In this document: positions 18,364 through 27,579 of the stretch, piece by piece | How the letters are laid out: the number at the start of each line of letters is the position of its first letter | Position numbering within the stretch: the first letter of the stretch is position 1 | From: Flavobacterium johnsoniae | GTDB lineage: Bacteria; Bacteroidota; Bacteroidia; Flavobacteriales; Flavobacteriaceae | NCBI RefSeq assembly: GCF_030388325.1 | Contig: NZ_CP103794.1 | Coordinates: 2,356,001 to 2,420,000 of the forward strand | DNA length: 64,000 nucleotides | Direction of reading: 5' to 3' | Position numbers and translations under genes: made by a program | The notes under the pieces: model-generated | The model's database searches: none | Told to the model about the DNA's origin: nothing | The model's input: the letters and a program-made list of their open reading frames with translations, nothing else

Positions 18364-19869
18364 TTAAAAAGAGATTTTTTCTTCTGTGCGTTTACTAGTT
18401 AAATAAATTCCGATGTAAGTAAATAATCCGTTGATGATTATTAATTCGTTATCAAAAGTATACCCAAATAATTGTGCTGAGTTTTCGCTTAAGAAATACG
18501 TAAATATTGGCGAAATAATACAGATAATCGGAATAAGTTTATCATTTACTAATCTTGATTTTTGCAATAATCCGAAAGCGTATAATCCTAATAATGGCCC
18601 GTAAGTATACGATGCAGCTCTGAAAATTAATGCCACGACAGAAGCATCATTAAAGGAATTCAATACAATAATTACCATAAAAAGTAAGATTGAAAAAGCA
18701 AAATGTACCCAATGTCTTATCGTTACATTTTTAGTATTGTCGAGATTTTCAGATTTGTCCATGCCAAGAAAATCAACACAAAATGAAGTAGTTAAAGCGG
18801 TTAAAGCTGAATCGGTTGTGGCAAAAGTCGCAGCGATAATTCCCAAAAGAAAAACAAATGCCGGAACTATTGACAAATGATTTAAAGCAATTTCTGGGAA
18901 AAGTAAATCGGTTCTTGGTTTTCCTGTTGCTAAATCTAACGGAATTTCAACATTATTTTTTGCAGCGTAGATGTATAATAAAGCGCCCAAACTCAAGAAA
19001 ATAATATTGATTAAAACAAAAATTCCTGTAAATGTGAACATGTTTTTTTGCGCTTCGCCAATGTTTTTGCAGCTTAGGTTTTTCTGCATTAAATCTTGAT
19101 CGAGCCCAACCATTGCTATAGTAACAAACATTCCTCCTAAAATTTGCTTTACAAAGTGGTACTTGCTCGTAAAGAAATCATCGAAGAAAAATACTTTAGA
19201 ATAATTACTATTCTGAATGGTTGAAACCGACTCAAGAACAGTCAGGTTAAGACTGTCACAAACAAAATAAATGGTTATAAACACTGAACTAACTAAAAAA
19301 AACGTCTGTAGTGTATCGGTAATAATAATGGTTTTTAAGCCGCTTCTAAAGGTGTACAAAAAGATAAGCGCCAAAGCCAAAAGTACCGTTACAGGAAATG
19401 GTATATGGAAATCATTGAAAACATATCGTTGTAAAACAATGACAACCAAATACAATCTAAAAGCTGAACTAATGGTTCTGCTTACTAAAAATATCGAAGC
19501 TGCCGTTTTGTAACTTCTAATTCCCATTCTGTGTTCGATATAGCTGTAAATCGAAGTCAGATTCATTCTGTAGTAGAGTGGAAGCAAGACTTTTGCAATA
19601 ATGATAAATCCGATTGCGTTTCCTAAAACAAACTGGAAATATTTAAATTGTTCTCCGTTTGGTGAACCAACTTCTCCAGGAACAGAGATAAAAGTTACTC
19701 CAGAAAGAGCAGTTCCAATCATTCCAAAAGCAACAAGGTACCATTTAGAGTTTTTGTTTGCTTTAAAGAAAGAATCGTTGTCTTGTCCTTTTTTACTGAT
19801 TACGTTTGAAATAAAAAGTAAAAGACCAAAATAAACAAAGATGAAAATGAGGATTGTAGTAGAAGACAT
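18364..19869 (-). CDS. Sodium:solute symporter (SSS family), amino-sugar uptake candidate
   Basis: A 501-aa inner-membrane protein with about 13 hydrophobic helices. The N-terminal GMIGTALSGVTFISVPGEVG and the following ..YYRMNLTSIYSYIEHRMG are standard SSS core elements, as are LGIIAATFATTDSALTALTT and GLDQDLMQKNLSCKN in the middle. It lies 23 bp after murQ and 52 bp before the GH3 fusion gene. By analogy with SSS-type carriers in other amino-sugar loci, MurNAc or GlcNAc uptake is plausible, but the substrate cannot be read from sequence. Confidence 0.88.
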   Translation of the reverse strand: MSSTTILIFIFVYFGLLLFISNVISKKGQDNDSFFKANKNSKWYLVAFGMIGTALSGVTFISVPGEVGSPNGEQFKYFQFVLGNAIGFIIIAKVLLPLYYRMNLTSIYSYIEHRMGIRSYKTAASIFLVSRTISSAFRLYLVVIVLQRYVFNDFHIPFPVTVLLALALIFLYTFRSGLKTIIITDTLQTFFLVSSVFITIYFVCDSLNLTVLESVSTIQNSNYSKVFFFDDFFTSKYHFVKQILGGMFVTIAMVGLDQDLMQKNLSCKNIGEAQKNMFTFTGIFVLINIIFLSLGALLYIYAAKNNVEIPLDLATGKPRTDLLFPEIALNHLSIVPAFVFLLGIIAATFATTDSALTALTTSFCVDFLGMDKSENLDNTKNVTIRHWVHFAFSILLFMVIIVLNSFNDASVVALIFRAASYTYGPLLGLYAFGLLQKSRLVNDKLIPIICIISPIFTYFLSENSAQLFGYTFDNELIIINGLFTYIGIYLTSKRTEEKISF

Positions 19870-19892
19870 TTTGGTTTTGCTTTAATATTAGT

Positions 19893-20714
19893 TTATTTTT
19901 TGCTGTTATGATCTAACAAAACAGCGCGTACACTTTTATGTTTTTGCAGTAATTCTTCGGCTAAATCATATTCAATTCCCAATTCTTCCATAATCATTTT
20001 GATGCCTCGTTTTACTAGTTTTTCGTTAGACAACTGCATGTCTACCATTTTGTTGCCTTTTACTTTTCCAAGTTTTATCATTACAGAAGTTGAGATCATG
20101 TTCAAGGTCAGTTTTTGAGCTGTTCCCGCTTTCATTCTCGTACTTCCTGTTAAAAATTCAGGACCAACAATAACTTCAATTGGATAATCGGCTTCTTGTG
20201 CGATAAGTCCGTTGCTGATGCAAGAAATACTTCCTGTTTTAATATTATGTTCTTTCGCTTTTTTTAAAGCACCCAAAACATAAGGCGTATTTCCAGAAGC
20301 CGCAATTCCTATAATAAAATCTAGGCTTGAAATTTCAAATTTAGCTAAATCTTTCCAAGCTTGTTCGGTATCGTCTTCTGCATTTTCAACAGCTTTTCTA
20401 ATTGCAGTATCTCCGCCGGCAATAATTCCGATAATCATGTCATGCGAAACACCAAAAGTTGGCGGACATTCAGAGGCATCTAAAATTCCGATACGACCAG
20501 AAGTTCCAGCTCCGATATAAAATAAACGTCCGCCTAATTGCATTTTTTTTACAATTGCTTTTACGAGTTTTTCAATTTTAGGAATCTGTCCTTCTATAAT
20601 TTGCGGAACTTTTTGATCTTCTGTATTAATGTTGGTTAAGAGTTCTTTTACGCTCATTTGGTCTAAATCTTTATATAAAGATTCTTGTTCGGTTTCAGGA
20701 TTTTTATTCTTCAT
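19893..20714 (-). CDS. murQ: N-acetylmuramic acid 6-phosphate etherase MurQ
   Basis: Cytoplasmic SIS-domain enzyme that splits MurNAc-6-P into GlcNAc-6-P and D-lactate. It is 273 aa, somewhat shorter than E. coli MurQ (298), mainly at the C-terminus. The phosphosugar-binding GAGTSGRIGILDASECPPTF contains one catalytic Glu (SEC); the second is in AVENAEDD. The late GPEFLTGSTRMKAGTAQKLTLNMIST segment is also diagnostic. Downstream come the symporter and the NagZ fusion gene. This gene is the strongest single pointer to MurNAc catabolism in the locus. Confidence 0.96.
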   Translation of the reverse strand: MKNKNPETEQESLYKDLDQMSVKELLTNINTEDQKVPQIIEGQIPKIEKLVKAIVKKMQLGGRLFYIGAGTSGRIGILDASECPPTFGVSHDMIIGIIAGGDTAIRKAVENAEDDTEQAWKDLAKFEISSLDFIIGIAASGNTPYVLGALKKAKEHNIKTGSISCISNGLIAQEADYPIEVIVGPEFLTGSTRMKAGTAQKLTLNMISTSVMIKLGKVKGNKMVDMQLSNEKLVKRGIKMIMEELGIEYDLAEELLQKHKSVRAVLLDHNSKK

Positions 20715-20846
20715 TTTTCTTTTCTTTTTTTGGTTTTGAAACAGCTGATTTTGATATTTATGAGTTCGATTATTTGTATAAGGATTCTCTATTTTATAAA
20801 AAAAATAGTAAGTTTTGGAAATTTTTAATTCTGAAAAAAGCCTTAT

Positions 20847-22046
20847 TTAGTAGAGTAAATACGGTTTTCTCATAATTTGAAAGGCTTGTAAATCTTTTTT
20901 CCAGCTTGCGCGAATTTCTTTTTCTGAAACTCCCGATTCTATTTGCTGCTGCAATTTTTTTGTTCCAGCAAGTTTGGTAAAAAAGGCATTGAAAAATTTA
21001 GATTTATCGGTGGTATTTTGATATGCTTTTAAGAGCCATTTTAATTCTAATTGTTTAAGTTTGGGATAGGAAGTTAAATCTTCACCAAAACATTCTTTTC
21101 CTTTATAAAGCGGATCTTTGGCTCCGAAATTAGGTTTTGGCGTAAAGCTGAAATTGGTTTTGGTTAAAAAAGGAGAACCGTAAATTTGGAATTGTTTTTC
21201 GGTTCCACGTCCCATACTGACATTCGTTCCTTCAAAAAGGCATAAACTTGCATACAAATTTATAGATTGATCGTTTGGCAAATTTGGTGACGGTTTAACC
21301 AATAAACCGTATTGCATATTTCGATTATAATTGGAACAAGGAATAACGGTTAATTTGCATTGTACGTCGTTTTTGAGCCATTTTTGCCCATTAATCATTT
21401 GTGCATATTCTCCAATTGTCATTCCGTGAAGGAGCGGAATAGGGTGCATGCCGACAAAACTGGTAAATTCTTTTTCTAAAAGCGGACCATCAACAATGCT
21501 TCCGTTTGGGTTTGGTCTGTCTAAGATTATAAGCGGTAAATTGTTTTCGGCGCAAGCCTCCATTACATAATGAAGTGAAGAAATATAAGTATAAAAACGA
21601 GCTCCAACATCCTGAAGATCAAAAATCATAATGTCGATTCCGTTTAATTGCTGAGGTTTCGGTTTTTTATTATCTCCATAAAGAGAAATGATTGATAAAC
21701 CAGTTTTTGGATCTTTTCCGTCAACAACATGCTCGCCTGCATCGGCAGTTCCTCTAAAGCCATGTTCTGGTGCAAAGATGGTTTGTACCGCAATTTTTTT
21801 CTCTAATAAAAAGTCAACTAAATGTGTTTTATCAGATAAAATTCCTGTTTGATTGGTTACAATTCCTATTTTTTTGTCTTTTAAAAGCGGTAAATATTTT
21901 TCGTAATTATCTGCTCCAGTTTTTATTGCCGGAGGATTAATTTCTGATGTGCCGAATGTCATAGCTGTTGAAAACGAATTAGAATGCAAAGACGTTACAA
22001 ACAGATAAACTGCAATAAAAACACTTTTTGAAATAAATTTTATCAT
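20847..22046 (-). CDS. namZ: Exo-beta-N-acetylmuramidase NamZ (DUF1343)
   Basis: Exported 399-aa enzyme (N-terminal signal KFISKSVFIAVYLFVTSLHSNS). DUF1343 members NamZ from Bacillus subtilis and Tannerella release MurNAc from the non-reducing end of peptidoglycan fragments. Visible family motifs: IGIVTNQTGI near 61, APEHGFRG near 92 (acidic candidate catalytic residue), DLQDVGARFYTY near 148, DRPNPNG, and LFEGTNVSMGRGT near 270 (second conserved Glu). It lies 132 bp upstream of murQ and 240 bp downstream of susD. Periplasmic or surface action would feed free MurNAc and GlcNAc-ended chains to the transporters. Confidence 0.92.
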   Translation of the reverse strand: MIKFISKSVFIAVYLFVTSLHSNSFSTAMTFGTSEINPPAIKTGADNYEKYLPLLKDKKIGIVTNQTGILSDKTHLVDFLLEKKIAVQTIFAPEHGFRGTADAGEHVVDGKDPKTGLSIISLYGDNKKPKPQQLNGIDIMIFDLQDVGARFYTYISSLHYVMEACAENNLPLIILDRPNPNGSIVDGPLLEKEFTSFVGMHPIPLLHGMTIGEYAQMINGQKWLKNDVQCKLTVIPCSNYNRNMQYGLLVKPSPNLPNDQSINLYASLCLFEGTNVSMGRGTEKQFQIYGSPFLTKTNFSFTPKPNFGAKDPLYKGKECFGEDLTSYPKLKQLELKWLLKAYQNTTDKSKFFNAFFTKLAGTKKLQQQIESGVSEKEIRASWKKDLQAFQIMRKPYLLY

Positions 22047-22140
22047 TTTAATTACAATTAATAGTTAGGCAAAAATTGACTAATAAAATTAAGCTATTAT
22101 TTGATTGGTTGTTGTTTGTGATTGATGATGAGAAATGAAT

Positions 22141-22156
22141 ATCTGAAATTTCAGAT
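22141..22156. promoter_or_regulatory. Perfect 16-bp palindrome upstream of namZ (possible operator)
   Basis: ATCTGAAATTTCAGAT, an exact 16-bp palindrome about 95 bp before the namZ start, in the spacer between susD and namZ. It differs from the DeoR-type sites near 27.5 kb. It could be a binding site for a dimeric regulator of an internal promoter; chance is possible in AT-rich DNA. Confidence 0.35.
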
Positions 22157-22213
22157 TGTAGCATTATAGGTTTTTGGTCATTGAACTCGCAATGAAAAAG
22201 CAATTTTTAAATA

Positions 22214-22244
22214 CTGCCTCTGATTAGATTAATTCCAGAGGCAG
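22214..22244 (-). terminator. Hairpin after susD (terminator or attenuator)
   Basis: CTGCCTCTG (22214-22222) pairs exactly with CAGAGGCAG (22236-22244), about 40 bp past the susD stop. The T-run on the minus strand is weak, so partial read-through into namZ is likely, as in many susCD operons where the first two genes are expressed highest. Confidence 0.55.
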
Positions 22245-22285
22245 TTTTATTATAAAGGGGCAAATAGTCTATTTAAGAAAGTGAA

Positions 22286-24022
22286 TTACCAACCTGGATT
22301 TTGTTTCAATTCTACACCTTCTGCAGCGTATAAGTTGATATCATTTGTTGGAATTGCACTCAAGTAATTTTTCGGAGATACAAATAATCTTGAAACACCT
22401 GCTGCATAAGGAATTACATATCCTTGTGCGTTTACTCTTGTTTTAGTTGTTCCTCCTATCAAAGCAGGAATTCTAGCTCCTAAAACAACATCTGGATTTG
22501 AATTAGTATCCAAATAATCTCCTTTTTTCCAACGCATAAGATCTTCTTTTCTCATTGTAGTCCAAGCCATAAATTCGATTCTGCGCTCACGACGAATCTC
22601 CCATATAATCGGATTTACAATTCCAGAAATTTGTTCTAATGCTGTTGTTCTTTGCGGATCGTTTATTTGTACTCCACCAGCAGTTGCATTTGTGCCATCT
22701 GTAGTCAAAGTAGCAATTCCTGCACGTGTACGAACTTTGTTAAGAGATAAATCAAGATCAACATTAGTAATTGTACCTAATTCTGCACATGCTTCAGCAT
22801 AATTTAAATACACCTCGCTTAATGTGAAAACGGGAGCATCAATTTGATTTTGTCCAATTGTTGAAACGTCTGTACCCGTTGTAGCAGGATTATTATACAA
22901 TTGGAATACATAACCTGTGATTGAGGTTAAACCATTGTAAGGTTTATCAGAGTAAGCATAATCTGCATTGCTGAAAGCTTTAGCAAATCTTGGATCTCTG
23001 TTAGCAAAAGTATTAGCAATAGTAGCATCACCTAAAAACTGAGCGTTTCCAGCTTGTTTGATAGGCAATCCATTTGTAGTTACATAACTTTCTGCTGCAA
23101 ATTTTGTCAATCCGTTTTGAACAGTAGAAGTATTGGTATAAGCTTGTACTGAATTTCCTAAAACACCTTTAATATATCTTTTAGTTAAGATTACCTCAGT
23201 ATTATTCATTAACTCAACAGAGTTGTAAAGTGCTTTCCAATCTGCATTTAGTTTGAAAGCGTTATTATTCATCACGGCTAAAGCAGCTTCTTTTGCTTTT
23301 TGAAGATAAACATTTCCATTTTGCGCTAAATTGTATTTTCTGTAAGTACCCTCACCTAAACATACTCGGCTCAATAATGCATAAGCAGTATATTTATTTA
23401 CAGTAACATTGCTGTCATCAACGTTTAGTAACATTGGAATTGCTTCTTCTAAATCTTTAATAACATTGTCGATCACTTCTGCTCTCGATAAAGCTGGTTT
23501 GTAAACATTTGCGTCACCTTGAGCTAAATATTTGTCTGTATAAGGCACATCGCCAAACTGCTGCGCTAAACGAAAATATGTATGAGCTCTGAAGAATTTT
23601 GCAACACCGATATAATGATTTTTCTTAGTCTGGTCCATTGGCACGTTAGGAACTCTTTCTAACATAAGATTGCAACGACGAATCAAAGTGTAATATTCGT
23701 TCCAGTTTGTATTAGTTGCATTTGGAGCTGTTAGAAAGTTAGTGAAAACGTTCATTGCCAAGTTGTCATCTATTAATCCTGTAGACGAAGCATGAAAGTA
23801 GAAATCAGCCGTAGTACCAGCGTTATTTCCATACCCGTTAAACGTATTATAGTTCAACCAAGAGAATGTTTTTACGTTATTTTCTGAGGTCCAAAAATTG
23901 TCATCTGTAAATACATCCTCAGGAGGTGTATCCAAAAAATCTGAACAGCTAGCAGTAAGACCTGCAAAAGCAAGCAAGACAACTGATAGTTTTATCTTAG
24001 AGTTTATGATTAATTTTCTCAT
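22286..24022 (-). CDS. SusD/RagB-family outer-membrane lipoprotein
   Basis: Substrate-binding lid of a SusCD import complex. From ATG 24022 (MRKLIINSKIKLSVVLLAF) the signal peptide ends in LTASC with the lipobox Cys, followed by SDFLDTPPEDVFTDDNFW, a classical SusD opening. The helical TPR-like middle contains YFRLAQQFGDVPY and PALSRAEV, and the C-terminus carries IIWEIRRERRIEFM, all family hallmarks. About 578 aa. It is downstream of susC; the start overlaps the susC stop region slightly if the longer frame (24085) is used, which I reject because it lacks a proper signal peptide. The ligand is unknown; neighbours argue for peptidoglycan fragments. Confidence 0.95.
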   Translation of the reverse strand: MRKLIINSKIKLSVVLLAFAGLTASCSDFLDTPPEDVFTDDNFWTSENNVKTFSWLNYNTFNGYGNNAGTTADFYFHASSTGLIDDNLAMNVFTNFLTAPNATNTNWNEYYTLIRRCNLMLERVPNVPMDQTKKNHYIGVAKFFRAHTYFRLAQQFGDVPYTDKYLAQGDANVYKPALSRAEVIDNVIKDLEEAIPMLLNVDDSNVTVNKYTAYALLSRVCLGEGTYRKYNLAQNGNVYLQKAKEAALAVMNNNAFKLNADWKALYNSVELMNNTEVILTKRYIKGVLGNSVQAYTNTSTVQNGLTKFAAESYVTTNGLPIKQAGNAQFLGDATIANTFANRDPRFAKAFSNADYAYSDKPYNGLTSITGYVFQLYNNPATTGTDVSTIGQNQIDAPVFTLSEVYLNYAEACAELGTITNVDLDLSLNKVRTRAGIATLTTDGTNATAGGVQINDPQRTTALEQISGIVNPIIWEIRRERRIEFMAWTTMRKEDLMRWKKGDYLDTNSNPDVVLGARIPALIGGTTKTRVNAQGYVIPYAAGVSRLFVSPKNYLSAIPTNDINLYAAEGVELKQNPGW

Positions 24023-24054
24023 TTTAGTTAATTTTTGATTTTTAAATACATTTA

Positions 24055-27000
24055 TTAAAACGCAAGTTGTATACCAACTGACCATGTTTTAGAGTAAGGG
24101 AAAGTTCTTCCCCAAACCGCTTCAGTTTCATTAATTTCAGGGTCTACAGGCAATTTGCTGCTTTTCCAAGTAGCTAAGTTGAAACCTGAAACATACGGTC
24201 TGATTTTGTCAAATCCGGCCTTTTGAGAAATGCTTTTCGGGAAAGTATATCCAAGAGTCATAGATTTTAAACGTAAATAAGACATATCTAATAAATAACG
24301 TGACTGTGCAACAAAATTGTTTGATCCAGGTGCATAAGCTCCGAAAGCATTAGTTGCGTGCCCAGGATATGGATTAGGGAAATACGCATCTGTATTTTCA
24401 GGTGTCCAGTAGTCATTCATACTTGCATACATAGCATCCGTTCTGTTGTAGAATGGTAGCACTAAGTCTGAAGTTGTCCAGAATTCACGTTTACCAACTC
24501 CTTGAAAGAAAGCATCAATATCAAATCCGTATAAAGTACCACCTAAACGAACTCCATATTGGTAGCGAGGTGTAGTATTTCCAATAACTTTTAAATCTCC
24601 TGGTTTAAGAGCTGTTCCATCTCCTCTAGAGATTACTCCGTCTCCATCTAAATCTTTGTACATCACATCTCCTGCACCATATCTAAAAGCACCAGTTCTT
24701 ACATTTTTGTAATCAACACCGTTTACTATTAATCCTGTTGCATCAATTTGATCTGTTGTTTGAATTAATCGGTCTGTTTCTAATCCCCAGATTTCACCTA
24801 ATTTTTGACCAGCATAGAAAGAACCTAAAAGTTTAGAAGAGTTGTTCCATTCTGTTACTTCTGTAGTATTATCAGAAAGTGTAAGATCTGCATAAACGTT
24901 GATATCTTTGTTTATCTGTTTATTAAAGTTAAGTGCAAGTTCCCAACCTCTTGTTCTTAAGTTTCCAGAGTTTGTATTAGCAGCAGCCTGACCAAATGAA
25001 CCCGGAAGTGTTTTTCCAGGTGCTAACATTCCTTTAGTATCACGTTGATAGTAATCAAATGTTAAACCTAACATATTAAAGATACGAATATCAATACCAA
25101 TATCCTGAGTTGTTACTTTTTCCCAAGTTAAATTCGGGTCAACATTTGAAGGTTGATTAACAGTTGGATTAACTGTCGTACCGCTACCTATCCAATAAGG
25201 ATTAGGATTAGTGGTAACGTTAGTCATAACTGGTAAAAAGGCATTGTTAGCGATATTTTGATTTCCAATTGAACCAACAGAACCACGGATTTTCAAATCA
25301 TTTAACCAGCCTCTAGTTCCTTCCATGAAACTTTCTTCAGAAATTCTATATCCAACAGAAGCAGAAGGGAAGAATCCCCATTGCTCATTAGTAGGGAATT
25401 TTGACGAACCGTCATAACGTCCGTTTAATTCCAGTAAATATTTTCCTTTATAATCGTAATTTACACGCGCAAAAAATCCGGCAATTGCATATCTTGATAA
25501 ACCTGGATTTAAAGTGGTATTAGCAACAAGAGGCGAAGTAAATTGATCACCAATTGCTAAATTAAACTCTGGCTTGTTTTTGTCCAAAAGTGTATTTCTA
25601 CGAGCGTAGGTTCTCTCAAAATCATACCATTCTGAGTTTAAACCACCTAATACTTTGAAGTTATGGTTTTCTCCTAATGTTTTAGTATAATTAGCATAAA
25701 AATTGGCTACATTTCTTGTAAAAGATGATTTGGATTGCGCCACAAAATCATTAGCCACTTCCATTGAAGTCGGTTTTCCTGAAACTAAGTCAGCTGCACC
25801 TGTCCAAAAGTCCCAAAGAGGCACTTGACCACCGTTCATTTTTAGACTTGAAAAATTAGTATTAAAACTATATTCTCCAATGATATTAAAGTCTTTTGTG
25901 ATTTGAGCTGTAAGTTTTCCGCTTATCCTCATATCATTTGACTTACTTTCATTTTGAGACGCATTTGCCATATAACCTGGCGCGTGTCTAAAGTAAGTGC
26001 CATTATAAGTACCATAAGGGAAATAAGAACCCCAACGCATATAGTAACCAAAATAACCGTTACCAGCAGTATCAATACCATTGTTATAGTAGTTAAAAGG
26101 TGAATCATATTCTTGGAAAGTTCCTAAAACTTTAAAATCTCCAGTAAGCCAGCTTGCTAATTCTGTTGTTAGACCAAGATTAAGATTGAATCTTTGGTTG
26201 GTTTCGTTGTTAATTTTCATTACACCTTCTTGATTAGCAAGACCTAACGAAACAATAAACGAACTTTTCTCGCTCAAAGAACCTTGAGCAGATAAATTAT
26301 GAAGTGTTTGTACTGCATTCTTTTTCAACATTTCATCATGCGGATTCCAAATTCTGTAGAAATATTCTTTTCCGCCAATAATGTCAAAATCTTGACCTAG
26401 AATCATATTCTTATCATTAGGATTTCTAGTTGCAGCGTAGTTTTGTTTCCAGTTAATGATACCAGGCAATAATGTTTTGTAGTTCATACCAAAAGATTCC
26501 GGATTTGCATTTCCAGCTCTAGCTTGTGCTTCGATCATTGCAGGAAGCTCTACAGTTGGATCATTAAATTGAACCAAAGAAATTGGATTGCTCCAACCTG
26601 TATTATTACTGTAAGCAAATCTTACTTTGCCTTTAGCATTTTTACCGCTTTTAGTAGTAATTAAGATAACTCCAAATGCAGCACGAGCACCATAAATAGA
26701 AGCAGAAGCAGCATCTTTAAGCACAGACATCGATTCTACGTCTTCTGCATTTAGCATTGATAAATCGCCTGGAACACCATCAACTAAAATAAGTGGAGAT
26801 CCAGAAGCTTCTCCATTTACAATAGTTCCCATACCACGAATATTAATGTTTGATTGTTTACCTAAGTTACCTGAGTTACTAGTAATATTAAGTCCAGGAG
26901 TAGTTCCCTGTAAACCTTTTGTGATGTCAGTAACAGGAATACTTCCCAAGGCTTTTTTAACATCTACCTTTGCAACTGCTCCAGTAAGATTTACTTTTTT

Positions 27001-27333
27001 CTGAGAAGCGAATCCTACCACAACTACTTCATCTAATTTTGAAGTGCTTGGAGAAAGATCAACATTTACTTTTTGCTGTCCTTCAATTTTGATTGCTACG
27101 GTTTCAAAACCCATGTAGCTAAAACTAAGGCTTCGTCCAGGTGCGATGCTGATGCTGTAGTTTCCGTCAAAATCAGTTGAGGTTCCATTGGAGGTTCCCT
27201 GAATCATTACGCTGACACCAGGTATGGGGAATCCGTCCGCTTTGTTTTTTACCGTTCCAGTGATTGTTTTTGTTTGCCCAAATGTTGCTTGAATGAACAA
27301 AACCAACAATGAAATAAGAAATAGTTTTTTCAT
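24055..27333 (-). CDS. SusC/RagA-family TonB-linked outer-membrane transporter
   Basis: A 1092-aa TonB-dependent importer. Signal peptide MKKLFLISLLVLFIQATFGQ, then a carboxypeptidase-D-like domain (TITGTVKNKADGFPIPGVSVMIQGTS..., about 22-110), the SusC-specific segment with VVVGFASQKK, a plug domain (NIRGMGTIVNGEASGSPLILVDGVPGD... about 120-240) and a 22-strand barrel ending in SVGIQLAF. The start at 27333 is preferred over 27366 because it begins the signal peptide. A TATATTTG -7 element sits 31-38 bp upstream. First gene of the minus-strand locus and divergent from the DeoR-type regulator. Confidence 0.96.
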   Translation of the reverse strand: MKKLFLISLLVLFIQATFGQTKTITGTVKNKADGFPIPGVSVMIQGTSNGTSTDFDGNYSISIAPGRSLSFSYMGFETVAIKIEGQQKVNVDLSPSTSKLDEVVVVGFASQKKVNLTGAVAKVDVKKALGSIPVTDITKGLQGTTPGLNITSNSGNLGKQSNINIRGMGTIVNGEASGSPLILVDGVPGDLSMLNAEDVESMSVLKDAASASIYGARAAFGVILITTKSGKNAKGKVRFAYSNNTGWSNPISLVQFNDPTVELPAMIEAQARAGNANPESFGMNYKTLLPGIINWKQNYAATRNPNDKNMILGQDFDIIGGKEYFYRIWNPHDEMLKKNAVQTLHNLSAQGSLSEKSSFIVSLGLANQEGVMKINNETNQRFNLNLGLTTELASWLTGDFKVLGTFQEYDSPFNYYNNGIDTAGNGYFGYYMRWGSYFPYGTYNGTYFRHAPGYMANASQNESKSNDMRISGKLTAQITKDFNIIGEYSFNTNFSSLKMNGGQVPLWDFWTGAADLVSGKPTSMEVANDFVAQSKSSFTRNVANFYANYTKTLGENHNFKVLGGLNSEWYDFERTYARRNTLLDKNKPEFNLAIGDQFTSPLVANTTLNPGLSRYAIAGFFARVNYDYKGKYLLELNGRYDGSSKFPTNEQWGFFPSASVGYRISEESFMEGTRGWLNDLKIRGSVGSIGNQNIANNAFLPVMTNVTTNPNPYWIGSGTTVNPTVNQPSNVDPNLTWEKVTTQDIGIDIRIFNMLGLTFDYYQRDTKGMLAPGKTLPGSFGQAAANTNSGNLRTRGWELALNFNKQINKDINVYADLTLSDNTTEVTEWNNSSKLLGSFYAGQKLGEIWGLETDRLIQTTDQIDATGLIVNGVDYKNVRTGAFRYGAGDVMYKDLDGDGVISRGDGTALKPGDLKVIGNTTPRYQYGVRLGGTLYGFDIDAFFQGVGKREFWTTSDLVLPFYNRTDAMYASMNDYWTPENTDAYFPNPYPGHATNAFGAYAPGSNNFVAQSRYLLDMSYLRLKSMTLGYTFPKSISQKAGFDKIRPYVSGFNLATWKSSKLPVDPEINETEAVWGRTFPYSKTWSVGIQLAF

Positions 27334-27363
27334 GATTACTTGGTTTTTTTTATGGTTGTTAAG

Positions 27364-27371
27364 CAAATATA
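27364..27371 (-). promoter_or_regulatory. Bacteroidota-type -7 promoter element of susC
   Basis: TATATTTG on the minus strand (consensus TAnnTTTG), about 31 bp before the susC ATG. A TTTG copy lies 15 bp further upstream, a shorter spacing than the usual 17-23. Confidence 0.6.
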
Positions 27372-27430
27372 TTCAATTATTGCATACAAATGCATTTTTA
27401 TTGTTAATATTTTTAAAAAATCTTTTGAAT

Positions 27431-27446
27431 AACGCAAAATAACGCA
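27431..27446 (+). promoter_or_regulatory. Putative DeoR operator site 1
   Basis: AACGCAAAATAACGCA: two identical AACGCA hexamers in direct repeat with 10-bp spacing (one helical turn). It lies upstream of susC, about 60 bp beyond its -7 element. Three related sites occur at 27492, 28353 and 28392. Confidence 0.55.
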
Positions 27447-27491
27447 TATTTTAAATGTGTAATTTTTCTGTTTTATATTTTTTATAGCAAA

Positions 27492-27507
27492 CATGCAGAA
27501 AAACGCA
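27492..27507 (+). promoter_or_regulatory. Putative DeoR operator site 2
   Basis: CATGCAGAAAAACGCA: CATGCA and AACGCA hexamers in direct repeat at 10-bp spacing, about 40 bp upstream of the deoR -7 element. The flanks also make an ACATGC/GCATGT dyad (27491-27510). Confidence 0.55.
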
Positions 27508-27547
27508 TGTTTTGAGTCAAGTTTTATATTTCAATAAAATTATTTGA

Positions 27548-27555
27548 TATATTTG
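27548..27555 (+). promoter_or_regulatory. -7 promoter element of the DeoR-type regulator
   Basis: TATATTTG, identical to the -7 boxes of susC and the esterase gene, 24 bp before the ATG at 27580. No good TTTG -33 partner is seen. Confidence 0.5.
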
Positions 27556-27579
27556 TCGTGAATTTAAACTTTTAATAAA

